Shown: in pieces, positions 28,804-38,633 of the stretch
Numbering within the stretch: position 1 is the stretch's first letter
How the letters are laid out: the number at the start of each line of letters is the position of its first letter
Assembly (NCBI RefSeq): GCF_000876655.1
Contig: NZ_JYCN01000015.1
Location: 1 to 64,000, forward strand
Direction: 5' to 3'
DNA from: Arthrobacter sp. SPG23
Lineage (GTDB): Bacteria; Actinomycetota; Actinomycetes; Actinomycetales; Micrococcaceae
Length of the DNA: 64,000 bases
Notes under the pieces: model-generated
Database searches by the model: none
The model's input: the letters and a program-made list of their open reading frames with translations, nothing else
What the model was told of the DNA's origin: nothing
Program-made: the position numbers and the translations under genes

Positions 28804-30015
28804 ATGACACAGGCGGGACGCCAGGGTTCACCACGTAACAGTTCGGGACGCAACAGCGCCGAACAGAGCAAAGCGGGACAGAAAAGGGCCGGACGCAATC
28901 CGGTGCAGGGCGGTGCCGGCCGTGCCGGCGGCGCAGGCTACAAGGGAGGCGGCGACCGCCCCTTCAAGCGCCCCAAGCCCCGCGAAGAGGCATTCGTCGA
29001 TCCGGACCTGCAGGGTCCGGCCGGCGCACCGGCAGACCGCCCGGCGGCCGGCGACTGGAAACAGGGCAAACCTGCCGCCCGGAAGCCCGGTTCGCGCAAG
29101 CCCGGCGCCGGCAAGGTGCCCGGCACTCCCGGCGCACTGAAGCCCAAGCCGCGGTCCGCTGCAGCCAAGACATTCGGCACGCGCGCCTTCGGCGGCGAAC
29201 GGTTCGGACAGAACCTCGGCGCCGTCCGCAAGCCTTCGCGCAAGCGCGGACCCCGCGGCGATGTTCCGCAGTCCGAAATGCACGACGCCGACGGCGTCCG
29301 CCTGCAGAAAGTCATGGCCTCCGCCGGCGTCGCTTCACGGCGCGTGTGCGAGGAAATGATCTCCGAAGGCCGCGTCGAAGTGGACGGCAAGGTGGTCACT
29401 GAACTCGGCGTCCGCGTCGACCCGAAAACGGCAGTGATCCACGTCGACGGCCTGCGCATCCAGCTGGACGAAAACATGGTCTACATGGTGTTCAACAAGC
29501 CCAAGGGCGTTGTGTCCACCATGGAGGACCCGGACGGCCGTCCGTGCATCAGCGACTTCGTCCGCAACACCCACGGCGAACGCCTCTTCCACGTGGGACG
29601 GCTCGACGTCGCCACCGAGGGGCTGCTGCTGTTGACCAACGACGGCGAACTCGCCAACCGTTTGACGCACCCGTCCTACGAGGTACCCAAGACGTACCTG
29701 GTCCAGGTCCGGGGCCCCTTCCCGCAGGGAATCGGCGCGCAGCTGAAGGCCGGCGTTGAACTCGAGGACGGGTTCGCGTCGGTGGACTCGTTCAAGCTGG
29801 TGGACTCCACTCCGGGCCACGTGCTGATCGAGGTCGTGCTGCACTCCGGCAAGAACCGCATCGTGCGCCGTCTCTTTGACGCCGTCGGCTTCCCCGTGCT
29901 CCGGCTCGTGCGCGTCAAGGTGGGTCCCATTGGCCTGGGAGACCAGCGCCAGGGCAGTATCCGCAACCTCGGCAAGCAGGAAGTCGGCCACCTGCTGGCA
30001 TCCGTAGGGCTGTAG
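28804..30015 (+). CDS. RluB/RsuA-type 23S rRNA pseudouridine synthase with basic N-terminal extension
   Basis: 403 aa. An extension of about 158 residues rich in Lys, Arg, Gly, Pro and Ala precedes the S4 domain (about 160-205, VRLQKVMASAGVASRRVCEE). The catalytic domain has the Asp motif HVGRLDVATEGLLLLTNDGEL and ends with the KNRIVRRLFDAVGFPVLRL block. The core family member is about 240 aa, so the extension is lineage-type elaboration likely to bind RNA or ribosomes non-specifically. It follows scpB and precedes tyrA by 3 nt, matching Rv1711 placement. Confidence 0.9.
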   Translation: MTQAGRQGSPRNSSGRNSAEQSKAGQKRAGRNPVQGGAGRAGGAGYKGGGDRPFKRPKPREEAFVDPDLQGPAGAPADRPAAGDWKQGKPAARKPGSRKPGAGKVPGTPGALKPKPRSAAAKTFGTRAFGGERFGQNLGAVRKPSRKRGPRGDVPQSEMHDADGVRLQKVMASAGVASRRVCEEMISEGRVEVDGKVVTELGVRVDPKTAVIHVDGLRIQLDENMVYMVFNKPKGVVSTMEDPDGRPCISDFVRNTHGERLFHVGRLDVATEGLLLLTNDGELANRLTHPSYEVPKTYLVQVRGPFPQGIGAQLKAGVELEDGFASVDSFKLVDSTPGHVLIEVVLHSGKNRIVRRLFDAVGFPVLRLVRVKVGPIGLGDQRQGSIRNLGKQEVGHLLASVGL

Positions 30016-30018
30016 CGC

Positions 30019-31128
30019 ATGTCTGCCTTCCGCACCCACGGCCGCGGGCACCTGAACGGACCTGTGGTGGTTATTGGCACGGGGCTGCTGGGAACCAGCA
30101 TCGGCCTGGGGCTCCGTGGCCGCGGAGTATCCGTGTTCCTGTCCGACCCGTCGCCCACCAACCAGGCAGTCGCTGTCGATATCGGGGCAGGCCTTCCGTT
30201 GTCGCGCCTTGGCGACGAGCAGCCCGAACTCGTTGTGGTGGCCGCGCCGCCGGATGTCACGGCGGACGTGGTGGAACGCTCACTGGCTGATTACCCCGGC
30301 GCAACAGTGGTGGACATCGCCAGTGTGAAGGCGGGCATCCTGGCCGACCTCCGCGGGCGGGGTGTGGATCTATCCCGCTACGTGGGGACGCATCCGATGG
30401 CCGGCCGGGAGAAGTCCGGGCCGGTGGCGGCCCGCGGTGAGCTGTTTACCTCCATGCCGTGGGTGGTTTGCCCTTCCGGGGAAACCTCGCCCGGTGCATT
30501 GCAGGCCGCCCGTGCCCTGGCAACCGACCTCGGCGCAGTGGTGGTGCAGTTCGGTGCCGAAGAACATGACCACGCCGTGGCGCTTGTGTCGCATCTTCCC
30601 CAGGTGATGTCTTCGCTGGTGGCCAGCCGGCTGCAGGGCACGCCCCTCCACGCCCTGTCCCTGGCCGGAAACGGCCTGCGCGACGTCACCCGCATTGCTG
30701 CCAGCGACCCCACGCTGTGGGTTCAGATCCTCGGCGCGAATGCCGGCCCAGTGGTCGAAATCCTGCACGGGGTCCGGGAGGACCTCAACCGGCTGATCGG
30801 TACCCTCGAAGATCCTACGGCCCCCGGCGCCCGCCTCGACCTGGCACAGCTGATCAGCGAGGGCAACGCCGGGCAGGCCCGTATTCCGGGCAAGCACGGC
30901 GGACCTCCGCAGGCCTATTCCTGGTTGACCGTCCTGGTGGACGACCGGCCGGGCCAGATTGCCCGCCTCCTGACGGAGATCGGCGAAATCGGGGTCAACC
31001 TTGAAGACCTGCGGCTGGATCACTCCTCCGGGCAGAATGTAGGAATGGTGGAACTGTCCGTTTTGCCCAACAAACATGATCTGCTCATCGAAGCTCTCAA
31101 CGACCGTGGATGGCGGGTACTGCAGTAA
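30019..31128 (+). CDS. tyrA: Prephenate dehydrogenase with ACT domain
   Basis: 369 aa. It oxidises prephenate (or arogenate) in tyrosine synthesis. The NAD-binding Rossmann loop is VIGTGLLGTSIGLGLRGRG (about 18-36), the THPMAGREKSG substrate motif is near 129, and a C-terminal ACT-like domain (about 300-369, WLTVLVDDRPGQIARLL) suggests allosteric control by an aromatic amino acid. Its stop overlaps the cmk start by one base (TAATG). A class II DAHP synthase of the same pathway lies elsewhere in the window. Confidence 0.92.
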   Translation: MSAFRTHGRGHLNGPVVVIGTGLLGTSIGLGLRGRGVSVFLSDPSPTNQAVAVDIGAGLPLSRLGDEQPELVVVAAPPDVTADVVERSLADYPGATVVDIASVKAGILADLRGRGVDLSRYVGTHPMAGREKSGPVAARGELFTSMPWVVCPSGETSPGALQAARALATDLGAVVVQFGAEEHDHAVALVSHLPQVMSSLVASRLQGTPLHALSLAGNGLRDVTRIAASDPTLWVQILGANAGPVVEILHGVREDLNRLIGTLEDPTAPGARLDLAQLISEGNAGQARIPGKHGGPPQAYSWLTVLVDDRPGQIARLLTEIGEIGVNLEDLRLDHSSGQNVGMVELSVLPNKHDLLIEALNDRGWRVLQ

Positions 31129-31841
31129 TGACACAGGAACTCATCGAAACCGTGCCCATGCTTCGCCAGGGCAGGCCGCTGGTGGTGGCCATCGACGGCC
31201 CTTCGGGATCCGGAAAATCCAGTGTGAGCAGGGAAGTGGCGCGACGCCTCCGCCTGGCCTACCTGGACACCGGCGCCATGTACCGGGCGCTCACCTGGTA
31301 CTGCCTGGACAGGGGTATCGACCTGGGCGACGCCGCCGCCATCGAGCAGGCCTCCGAGGACCTGCCGCTGGTCGTCAGCACCACCCCGAACGAAGAATAC
31401 GTACGGGTCGGCGGCGTCGACGTCACCCAGGCCATCCGGGAACCGGCCATCTCCTCGGCCGTCAGTGCCATCGCCACCACCCTCGGCGCACGGAAGGAAC
31501 TGGTCCGCCGGCAACGTGAGCTGATCGAGGTCCACCACCGCCGCATCGTGGTGGAAGGACGGGACATCACCACCGTTGTGGCGCCCGGCGCCGAAGTCCG
31601 CATGCTGCTGACCGCCAGCGAGGAGGCCCGGCTTCGCCGCCGGGGCGTCCAACTGGGCGGCACGCAGAGTGCCGAACAGCTGGCGGCCCAGGTCACCCAG
31701 CGCGACGCCAAGGACTCCACGGTGGTCAATTTCACCACGGCGGCCGACGGCGTTGTCACCCTGGATTCCTCGGATCTGGACTTCGACGGCACCGTTGACG
31801 CGGCCCTGGGCATCGTCAACAAGGTCCTCAACCGTGACTGA
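31128..31841 (+). CDS. cmk: Cytidylate kinase
   Basis: 237 aa. It phosphorylates CMP/dCMP. The P-loop is AIDGPSGSGKSS (about 18-29), YLDTGAMYRALT follows at about 44, and RREVLVEGRD-type IVVEGRDITTVV lies near 140. ATG 31128 overlaps the tyrA stop; an upstream GTG at 31110 is in frame but lies inside tyrA and adds nothing typical. It overlaps the next GTG start by 8 nt. Confidence 0.93.
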   Translation: MTQELIETVPMLRQGRPLVVAIDGPSGSGKSSVSREVARRLRLAYLDTGAMYRALTWYCLDRGIDLGDAAAIEQASEDLPLVVSTTPNEEYVRVGGVDVTQAIREPAISSAVSAIATTLGARKELVRRQRELIEVHHRRIVVEGRDITTVVAPGAEVRMLLTASEEARLRRRGVQLGGTQSAEQLAAQVTQRDAKDSTVVNFTTAADGVVTLDSSDLDFDGTVDAALGIVNKVLNRD

Positions 31842-32586
31842 CGCCGGCGGCCGGCGTCCGGGCCCGCCCGCAGCGGGCGGCGCCCTGCCCGGTGCGTGGA
31901 CCATGGCCTGGAGCCGCCCGGTCGGCTGGATGCTGGACCACGTCGTCTACCGGACAACAGTCCACGGACGGGACAACGTTCCGGCAGTTGGGCCTGTGAT
32001 CTTCGCCGGCAACCACATCAGTTTCCTGGACGGGCCCGTGATGTTCGGCGCATCACCGCGCCCCATGCACATCCTCGTCAAGAAGGAAATGTTCAAGGGG
32101 TTCCTCGGGCGCGTCCTCACGGCCTCGGGCCAGCTTCCGGTGGACCGTTCAGGCGACCGTGCTGCGCTGCAGCTAAGCAAGAGCGCGCTCGACGCAGGCA
32201 GGTGCGTGGGCATCCTTCCTGAAGGAACCCGGGGGAGCGGCGAAGCCTCCAGCATAAATAACGGGGTGGCCTGGCTCGCGCTGAACTCCGGCGCGTCCGT
32301 GGTTCCCGTCGCCATCCTGGGCACCAGGATCGGCGGCGAACACGTCGACGCCGTTCCGCGGCCGGGCCGGAGGCTGCACGTCAGCTTCGGCAAGCCCCTG
32401 GCTGTAGGGCGCAGGCCCGGCGACACAGGGCGTGTTTCAATGGACAGGGCGGGAAACGAGATCCGCGCTGCACTGGCACGGCATGTCCAGCAAGCGATTC
32501 AACTCAGCGGGCAGCCTTTGCCCGGCGCGGATTCCCCGCAAGAACGTCATGAAGAAGTAGCCGGGACGCCGGCAGATCACCACTAA
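31834..32586 (+). CDS. 1-acyl-sn-glycerol-3-phosphate acyltransferase-like protein
   Basis: 250 aa. PlsC-type acyltransferase motifs are present: NHISFLD (NHx4D, about 66-72) and the [10 protein letters not shown] substrate motif (about 128-137). Family members acylate lysophosphatidate at the membrane. The GTG start overlaps cmk by 8 nt; an internal ATG (31903, MAWSRPVG) is possible. The cmk-plsC-der order is common in actinobacteria. A second, separate PlsC homologue is encoded at 48809-49588. Confidence 0.86.
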   Translation: MTDAGGRRPGPPAAGGALPGAWTMAWSRPVGWMLDHVVYRTTVHGRDNVPAVGPVIFAGNHISFLDGPVMFGASPRPMHILVKKEMFKGFLGRVLTASGQLPVDRSGDRAALQLSKSALDAGRCVGILPEGTRGSGEASSINNGVAWLALNSGASVVPVAILGTRIGGEHVDAVPRPGRRLHVSFGKPLAVGRRPGDTGRVSMDRAGNEIRAALARHVQQAIQLSGQPLPGADSPQERHEEVAGTPADHH

Positions 32587-32596
32587 GGAAAGTGCA

Positions 32597-34147
32597 ATGA
32601 GCGATACGACTCAAACCTCCGGCAAATTTGGCGCCGGCGAAGACGAATACACGCCCACCGGCACGGACCAGGTGGCGGAGCATCTTGCTGCCCTGGACGA
32701 TGACGAGGCCGAGCTTCGCGCCGCCTCCCTCCGGGCCGGCCTGGACGATTACGAACTCGACGAAGAAGACGCCGCCCTCCTGAGCGGTCATTACGACGAC
32801 CAGGACTTCGACGGTCCGGTCAAGCTCGATCCGGTCCTGGCCATCATCGGCCGGCCGAACGTGGGCAAGTCCACGCTGGTGAACCGTATCCTGGGCCGCC
32901 GCGAAGCCGTGGTGGAGGACACTCCGGGTGTCACGCGTGACCGTGTGATGTACTCGGCCACCTGGAACGGCCGGAACTTCACGGTTGTCGACACCGGCGG
33001 CTGGGAGCACGATGCCCGCGGCATCCACGCCCGCGTGGCCGAACAGGCCGAGATGGCTGTGGAACTCGCCGACGCCGTGCTGTTCGTCGTGGACTCCGCC
33101 GTAGGCGCGACCGCCACGGACGAAGCCGTCGTGAAGATGCTCCGGAAATCCAAGAAGCCGGTCATCATGGTGGCCAACAAAGTGGATGACTTTGCGCAGG
33201 AAGCCGACTCGGCAACGCTCTGGGGCCTCGGCTTCGGCGAACCGTACCCGGTATCGGCACTGCACGGCCGGGGTGTCGCCGACCTCCTCGACCACGTCAT
33301 GGACACTCTGCCCGAGTACTCGACCATCGAAGGACTGGAGCGCTCCGGCGGCCCGCGCCGCATCGCCCTGATCGGGCGACCCAACGTGGGCAAGTCCTCG
33401 CTGCTGAACAAGCTCGCCGGTTCCGAACGCGTTGTCGTGGACAACACCGCCGGCACCACGCGCGACCCCGTCGATGAGTTCATCGAACTCGGCGGACGCA
33501 CGTGGCGCTTCGTCGATACCGCCGGCATCCGCCGACGCCAGCACATGGCGCAGGGCGCAGACTTCTACGCCTCACTGCGTACGCAGAGCGCCCTCGAAAA
33601 GGCGGAGGTCGCCGTCGTGCTCCTCGCCGTGGACGAGGTGCTCAGTGAACAGGATGTCCGCATCCTGCAGCTGGCCATCGAATCCGGCCGGGCACTTGTC
33701 CTTGCGTTCAACAAATGGGACCTGCTGGACGACGAACGCCGCACCTACCTTGAGCGCGAAATCGAGCAGGACCTGGCCCACGTCGCCTGGGCGCCGCGGG
33801 TCAACATTTCGGCCCTGACCGGCTGGCACAAGGACCGACTGGTTCCTGCACTGGACACTGCACTGGAAAGCTGGGACAAGCGAATCCCCACCGGACGCCT
33901 GAACGCCTTCCTCGGCGAACTGGTGGCTGCGCACCCGCACCCGGTCCGCGGCGGCAAGCAGCCCCGCATCCTTTTCGGCACCCAGGCGTCCAGCCGTCCG
34001 CCGAAGTTCGTCCTGTTCACCACCGGTTTCCTGGATCCGGGATACCGCCGCTTTATCACCCGGCGTCTTCGCGAGACCTTCGGTTTCGAGGGAACGCCGA
34101 TCGAGGTCAACATGCGTGTCCGCGAAAAGCGTGGCAAGAAGCGTTAA
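32597..34147 (+). CDS. der: Ribosome biogenesis GTPase Der
   Basis: 516 aa. Tandem GTPase domains each have a P-loop ([12 protein letters not shown] about 90-101; [12 protein letters not shown] about 258-269), DTGG and DTAGI switch motifs and NKVD/NKWD specificity motifs. A C-terminal KH-like domain ends in basic REKRGKKR. An acidic N-terminal extension of about 75 residues is common in actinobacteria. Der works in 50S subunit assembly. AAGGAAAG lies upstream of the ATG. It ends the conserved block before a tRNA gene. Confidence 0.96.
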   Translation: MSDTTQTSGKFGAGEDEYTPTGTDQVAEHLAALDDDEAELRAASLRAGLDDYELDEEDAALLSGHYDDQDFDGPVKLDPVLAIIGRPNVGKSTLVNRILGRREAVVEDTPGVTRDRVMYSATWNGRNFTVVDTGGWEHDARGIHARVAEQAEMAVELADAVLFVVDSAVGATATDEAVVKMLRKSKKPVIMVANKVDDFAQEADSATLWGLGFGEPYPVSALHGRGVADLLDHVMDTLPEYSTIEGLERSGGPRRIALIGRPNVGKSSLLNKLAGSERVVVDNTAGTTRDPVDEFIELGGRTWRFVDTAGIRRRQHMAQGADFYASLRTQSALEKAEVAVVLLAVDEVLSEQDVRILQLAIESGRALVLAFNKWDLLDDERRTYLEREIEQDLAHVAWAPRVNISALTGWHKDRLVPALDTALESWDKRIPTGRLNAFLGELVAAHPHPVRGGKQPRILFGTQASSRPPKFVLFTTGFLDPGYRRFITRRLRETFGFEGTPIEVNMRVREKRGKKR

Positions 34148-34297
34148 TTACGACACACCTCGCCCGTGTCACCCGCAAAGTGTCACAGGCACCCTCCGGA
34201 ATCGTGTAAGCTTTTGGAGGTGGTTCGGCCGGACTGCTGAGGTAAAAATCCCGGGGCAACCCAGGAGGAAAACCGAGGCGGAGAACGGCGGAACTAA
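34148..34297 (+). promoter_or_regulatory. Leader/promoter region of tRNA-Pro
   Basis: No coding sequence is seen. GTGTCAC occurs twice (34166-34172 and 34180-34186, 14 bp apart), followed by TAAGCT (34207-34212) as a possible -10. The repeats could be a regulator site or chance. Confidence 0.35.
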
Positions 34298-34374
<77 letters not shown>

Positions 34375-34380
34375 GCAACA

Positions 34381-34428
34381 AAACCGCGCCGCTCCGGGAG
34401 TTATCCCGGAGCGGCGCGGTTTTTTGTT
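34381..34428 (+). terminator. Terminator after tRNA-Pro
   Basis: A perfect 19-bp stem (34381-34399 with 34404-34422), 4-nt loop and a T-rich tail (TTTTTTGTTTT). Confidence 0.95.
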
Positions 34429-34472
34429 TTTCATTCCTTCGGGCCGCGGCCGGGTGCACTGTTCCCTGCGCC

Positions 34473-35363
34473 CTACTTGAGGAACTTGGACGTCCTCCGG
34501 TCCGCGAGGATCTTGCCGCCTGTCTGGCAGCGCGGGCAGTATTGCAGCGCCCTGTCGGCAAACGACACTTCCCGGACCGTGTCTCCGCAGACGGGGCAGG
34601 CCTGGCCGGTCCGGCCGTGGACGCGCATGGTGCTCCGTTTCGCGTCCTTCAGCTCATTCGGCGCCTTTCCCACGGCCTCTGCCACGGCGGCACCTAGAAT
34701 GTCGTGGACAGAGTCGTAAAGGACGCGGACTGCCTCCGCGTCCAACGACTTTGCGATGGCGAAGGGTGAAATCCGGGCCGCGTGGAGGATTTCGTCGCTG
34801 TAGGCGTTGCCGATCCCGGCGATCACCCCCTGGTTCCGTAACAGTCCCTTAATTTGCTGGCTGCTTGAGGAAAGAATTCCGGCGAACTCATTAAGTCCGA
34901 ACGTGTCGCTCAACGGATCAGGGCCCAACGTCGCGACGCCGGGGATCTGCTCCGGATCCCGGACCACGTAGAGGGCCAGGCTTTTCCTGGTACCTGCCTC
35001 GGTGAGGTCGATCCCCAGATGGGATTCTCCGCCGTCGGGTTCGGGTCCGCTCCTGGCAAACTCCAGCCTCGCGGCAATATACCCCTTGCCCCGCGCCAGG
35101 ACGGCGTTCGACGGCGATTCGGTGTACCGCAGCCACCCCGCCTTGGCCAGGTGGAAGGCGAGATAGATTCCGTCCGCATCCAGGATGATGAACTTTCCCC
35201 GGCGCTGGACATCGGAAATGGTGCGGCCTTCCAGCGCTGTATACGGCGGGTCCGCGGTCTTGAGGGCGGCGAAGGACACGATCTGGATTTTCGTCAGCAC
35301 GGCTCCACGAAGCCGGGCGCCCAGGAAAGCGCTCAGCCCGGCCACTTCGGGAAGTTCTGGCAT
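34473..35363 (-). CDS. Fpg/Nei-family DNA glycosylase
   Basis: 296 aa from the MPELPEV start, whose Pro2 and Glu3 are the catalytic N-terminus of this family after Met removal. The H2TH region includes IKGLLRNQGVIAGIGNAYSDEIL, and the C-terminal zinc finger is CPVCG...CPRCQTGGK. It excises oxidised bases and nicks the strand. Whether it is MutM-like or Nei-like cannot be set from sequence alone. An in-frame upstream extension of 20 residues was rejected because it would block the Pro2 nucleophile. Confidence 0.92.
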   Translation of the reverse strand: MPELPEVAGLSAFLGARLRGAVLTKIQIVSFAALKTADPPYTALEGRTISDVQRRGKFIILDADGIYLAFHLAKAGWLRYTESPSNAVLARGKGYIAARLEFARSGPEPDGGESHLGIDLTEAGTRKSLALYVVRDPEQIPGVATLGPDPLSDTFGLNEFAGILSSSSQQIKGLLRNQGVIAGIGNAYSDEILHAARISPFAIAKSLDAEAVRVLYDSVHDILGAAVAEAVGKAPNELKDAKRSTMRVHGRTGQACPVCGDTVREVSFADRALQYCPRCQTGGKILADRRTSKFLK

Positions 35364-35510
35364 GCCACTACTGTGCCACAAGGGCCCGACGGAGGCCTCC
35401 CTGCCGGGGCAGTTGATATGCATATACTTTCAGCGGCGGCTTGTTCTGCAGACCTCCGTTGACATTGCTGATTGACCAACATTCCTGGTTGACCCGATGA
35501 AAGGCCCCTG

Positions 35511-35897
35511 ATGAGCAACATTCCCGAAGACCTGTCCTACACTGCCGAACACGAGTGGGTTTCCGCCCCGAGCGCTGACGGCGTGGTGCGGGTGGGCATC
35601 ACTGATTTTGCCCAGGACGCACTGGGTGACGTCGTGTACGCGCAGATGCCCGAAGTCGGCACCAAAGTGACGGCCAACGAAGTTGTGGGCGAGGTTGAGT
35701 CCACCAAGAGCGTCAGCGACATCTATGCTCCCGTGAGCGGGGAAGTCGTCGCCAGGAACGAGGCCCTGGACACCGACTCCGCGCTAATCAACAGCGATCC
35801 TTACGGCGAGGGCTGGCTGATTGAGGTCAAGCTGGCTGAGGCCGACGCGGTGGAGTCCCTGCTCAGTGCATCGGAGTACGAACAACAGGTAGGCTAA
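35511..35897 (+). CDS. gcvH: Glycine cleavage system H protein
   Basis: 128 aa. The lipoyl-lysine motif is [20 protein letters not shown] (about 61-80), the [11 protein letters not shown]-terminus is family-typical. It shuttles the aminomethyl group in glycine cleavage. The genes for P, T and L proteins are not in this window. It opens a five-gene block, gcvH-garA-merR-DUF151-merR, that matches Rv1826-Rv1830. Confidence 0.95.
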   Translation: MSNIPEDLSYTAEHEWVSAPSADGVVRVGITDFAQDALGDVVYAQMPEVGTKVTANEVVGEVESTKSVSDIYAPVSGEVVARNEALDTDSALINSDPYGEGWLIEVKLAEADAVESLLSASEYEQQVG

Positions 35898-36032
35898 AGA
35901 TAACCGGCATGGAGGTCCGGCTGTTGAGGGATTAACAGCCGGACAACACGCCGTAGGACCGGATCTGCCAGGCTTTTCCGGAGGGCACGCGTTGTTTGCA
36001 GGGGGACATCTGCAACGGAAGAGGAGGAATCC

Positions 36033-36509
36033 ATGGTTGGTCACGAAAATAGCCACAGCGGTGGTGATTACGGCACGGGCGGAGTGAAGGCTTCGGAGAC
36101 CACCTCGATCCACCTCACGCCAATCCGTGACGAGCCGATCATCGCGCCCAAGCTCTCTCCGGAGGAGCGGGTCGCAGTGGAAGCCCTTCCTTACGGCTCA
36201 GCGCTCCTGGTCGCCCATAGCGGCCCCAACACCGGTGCCCGCTTCCTGCTGGACTCCGACGTCACCACTGCCGGGCGGCACCCGGACGCGGACATCTTCC
36301 TTGACGACGTCACGGTGTCCCGCCGCCACGTCGAATTCCGCCGCACGGCACGAAGCTTCGAAGTGGTTGATACGGGCAGCCTCAACGGCACCTACGTCAA
36401 CCATGACCGCGTGGACAGCGTGGAACTCAAATCAGGAAATGAAGTCCAGATCGGCAAGTTCCGGCTCACTTTCTACCTCAGCCCTGCCCGCGCAGCAGGC
36501 AACGTCTGA
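36033..36509 (+). CDS. garA: FHA-domain metabolic regulator (GarA/OdhI type)
   Basis: 158 aa. The FHA domain covers about 60-150 with GRHPDADIFLDDVTVSRRH and the GSLNGTYVNHDRV loop. The N-terminal segment contains ETTSIH, equivalent to the ETTS phospho-acceptor motif of mycobacterial GarA and corynebacterial OdhI, which when unphosphorylated inhibits 2-oxoglutarate dehydrogenase and when phosphorylated by Ser/Thr kinases folds onto its own FHA domain. Kinase-dependent control of the TCA cycle is therefore expected here; a kinase gene (pknL) lies about 15 kb away. Confidence 0.92.
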   Translation: MVGHENSHSGGDYGTGGVKASETTSIHLTPIRDEPIIAPKLSPEERVAVEALPYGSALLVAHSGPNTGARFLLDSDVTTAGRHPDADIFLDDVTVSRRHVEFRRTARSFEVVDTGSLNGTYVNHDRVDSVELKSGNEVQIGKFRLTFYLSPARAAGNV

Positions 36510-36526
36510 TCCCGGGGTAGTTGCCT

Positions 36527-37249
36527 GTGGCACTGGCACAACCGGAACGGCGCGGACCCCAGGTCCTGAACATCGGGGAAGTACTCGCGCAGCTGAGCGA
36601 CGACTTTCCCGGCATGACCGCGTCCAAAATCAGGTTCCTTGAAGAAAAAGGCCTGATCAACCCGCAACGCACCCCCGCCGGCTACCGGCAGTATGCAGAC
36701 ACGGACGTTGAGCGGCTCCGGTTTGTGCTGGCCCTTCAGCGGGACCAGTATCTCCCGCTGAAGGTCATCAAGGATTACCTCGACGCCATTGACCGTGGTG
36801 AACGCCCGGAGAACCTGCCGCCCGGCGTCACAGTGTCTCCTCGGATCGTGTCTGACGAACTCGCCACCGAGCTGCAGAACAAAGTACGCAGGCTGAGCGA
36901 GGACCAGCTGCGCGCCGAGTCCGGCGCCAGCGTGCCGCTGCTGCGGTCCCTCCTCGAATTCGGCCTGATCGGCCACGTCAACGGGAAGTTCGATGAACAC
37001 GCCCTGCAGGTGGCCCGCGCCTGCGTGCAGCTGGAAAGCCACGGCCTCGAACCCCGGCACCTGCGGCCGTTCCAGGCCGCCGCGGAGCGGGAGTTCGGGC
37101 TGGTGGAGCGTGCCGTTGCGCCGCTGACCTCCCGCAAGGACGCAGCTTCCCATGCCCGTGCTGCCGAGGCAGCCCGGGAAATCAGTGATCTCTGCCTGAC
37201 GCTGCACCGTGCCCTGGTGCAGGACCGTATATCGCGAATGGATATCTGA
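36527..37249 (+). CDS. ftsR: MerR-family regulator, FtsR-like
   Basis: 240 aa from GTG 36527 (GGGGTAG is 8 nt upstream; TTG 36521 is in frame). The N-terminal winged helix has SKIRFLEEKGLINPQRTPAGYRQY (about 30-53). In Corynebacterium the equivalent gene between garA and the DUF151 gene is FtsR, an activator of ftsZ transcription, so a cell division role is inferred by synteny. Its stop overlaps the next ATG by one base. Confidence 0.87.
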   Translation: MALAQPERRGPQVLNIGEVLAQLSDDFPGMTASKIRFLEEKGLINPQRTPAGYRQYADTDVERLRFVLALQRDQYLPLKVIKDYLDAIDRGERPENLPPGVTVSPRIVSDELATELQNKVRRLSEDQLRAESGASVPLLRSLLEFGLIGHVNGKFDEHALQVARACVQLESHGLEPRHLRPFQAAAEREFGLVERAVAPLTSRKDAASHARAAEAAREISDLCLTLHRALVQDRISRMDI

Positions 37250-37752
37250 TGATTGAAGTCGAGATCGTGGGTGTGAGGATCGAACTGCCTTCTAACCAGC
37301 CGCTGGTGCTGCTGCGGGAGATCCACGGGGAAAGGCACGTGCCTATCTGGATTGGCACCCCGGAAGCCAGCGCCATTGCGTTGGCCCAGCAGGGTGTGGT
37401 GCCACCGCGGCCCATGACGCACGATCTCCTGATCGATGTTGTCGAGTCGCTGGGCCACTCCATTGTCAGTGTGAACATCGTCGCCGTCGAAGACAATATC
37501 TTCTACGGACAGCTTCAGTTCGAAAACGGCACCACCGTCAGTTCCAGGGCCTCGGATGCCCTTGCCCTGGCGTTGCGGGCCAAGTGCCGCATCTGGTGCG
37601 CCGACTCCGTCATGGATGAGGCCGGGGTCAGGATCACGGAGCATGACGAGGGTGAAGACACCGAGCCTGGTCCCACCGTGGACGAAGAGCGCGAACTGCG
37701 GCGGTTCAGGGAGTTCCTGGACGACGTGGAACCGGAAGACTTCGACGGCTGA
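37249..37752 (+). CDS. Bifunctional nuclease domain protein (DUF151)
   Basis: 167 aa. The conserved DUF151 core spans about 1-130 with LPLVLLREIHGERHVPIWIGTPEASAIALA-like sequence, GRPMTHDLLIDVVESLGH and SRASDALALALR. Some members have nuclease activity in vitro, but the role in actinobacteria is unclear. A Glu/Asp-rich C-terminal tail follows. Overlaps ftsR by one base and so is translationally coupled. Confidence 0.88.
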   Translation: MIEVEIVGVRIELPSNQPLVLLREIHGERHVPIWIGTPEASAIALAQQGVVPPRPMTHDLLIDVVESLGHSIVSVNIVAVEDNIFYGQLQFENGTTVSSRASDALALALRAKCRIWCADSVMDEAGVRITEHDEGEDTEPGPTVDEERELRRFREFLDDVEPEDFDG

Positions 37753-37993
37753 GATCACGTTAAGGTTAAAGTTGAGGCTGAAAGTTTCGACACGCCCCTG
37801 AAATGGGGCCAACGTCTTTGACCTTGGGGCGTGGCGGGCCTAACGTCGAAGTTATCAAGTTCCCATTGCATACAACAGCCGCGCAAGTCACACTGGAATG
37901 TGCAGCCACGGCTGAATTACACGGATGAATTTCAGATCCGCGATCGCTGTTGCTGCGACTTCCTTAGGGGAGCATAAGACGAGGAGGGTCCAC

Positions 37994-38590
37994 GTGAGTC
38001 CGAAAGGCGAAGCGGGCGAGCTAAAGCAGGCTTCAACGACAGGCGTTGCCCTGCCCGCGAGCGGTGCTCAGGGCCTCCTCTTCACGGAAGACCTCCCCGT
38101 CCTGGACGAAGACGCGGGTTACCGCGGACCGACCGCCTGCAAGGCCGCAGGGATCACCTACCGCCAGCTGGACTACTGGGCACGCACCGGCCTGGTTGAG
38201 CCCGCCGTCCGGGGCGCTGCAGGTTCCGGTTCCCAGCGTCTCTACGGCTTCCGCGACATCCTGGTGCTGAAGGTAGTCAAGCGACTGCTGGATACAGGAG
38301 TCTCACTGCAGCAGATCCGGTCCGCCGTGGAGCACTTGCGCGAACGCGGCGTCGAGGACCTGGCGCAGATTACCCTCATGAGTGACGGCGCGAGCGTCTA
38401 CGAGTGCACGTCTGCGGATGAGGTCATTGACCTGGTCCAGGGCGGCCAGGGCGTTTTCGGCATTGCAGTCGGCCGGGTATGGCGCGAAGTGGAAGGGAGC
38501 CTCGCGGCGCTTCCCAGCGAGCACGCCGTCGAGCAGTCCTTTCCGGATGACGAGCTCAGCAAGCGCAGGGCCGCCCGCAAGACCGGCTAA
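37994..38590 (+). CDS. Second MerR-family regulator (Rv1830-like)
   Basis: 198 aa from GTG 37994, chosen because GGAGGG lies 6 nt upstream; a reading from ATG 37925 lacks a ribosome site. The MerR wing region is GYRGPTACKAAGITYRQLDYWARTGLVEP (about 40-68), with SQRLYGFRDILVLKVVKRLLDTGVSLQQI after it. Family regulators of this subgroup bind palindromic promoters as dimers. A 241-bp gap from DUF151 suggests its own promoter. A strong bidirectional terminator follows. Confidence 0.86.
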   Translation: MSPKGEAGELKQASTTGVALPASGAQGLLFTEDLPVLDEDAGYRGPTACKAAGITYRQLDYWARTGLVEPAVRGAAGSGSQRLYGFRDILVLKVVKRLLDTGVSLQQIRSAVEHLRERGVEDLAQITLMSDGASVYECTSADEVIDLVQGGQGVFGIAVGRVWREVEGSLAALPSEHAVEQSFPDDELSKRRAARKTG

Positions 38591-38633
38591 AACCGCAAGT
38601 GCGCCTGACACCGTGCCTTAGCGGACCCGCAAG

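Noticed and set aside
35424-35510. Glycine riboswitch upstream of gcvH
   Set aside because: The space is too short and the conserved core is absent.
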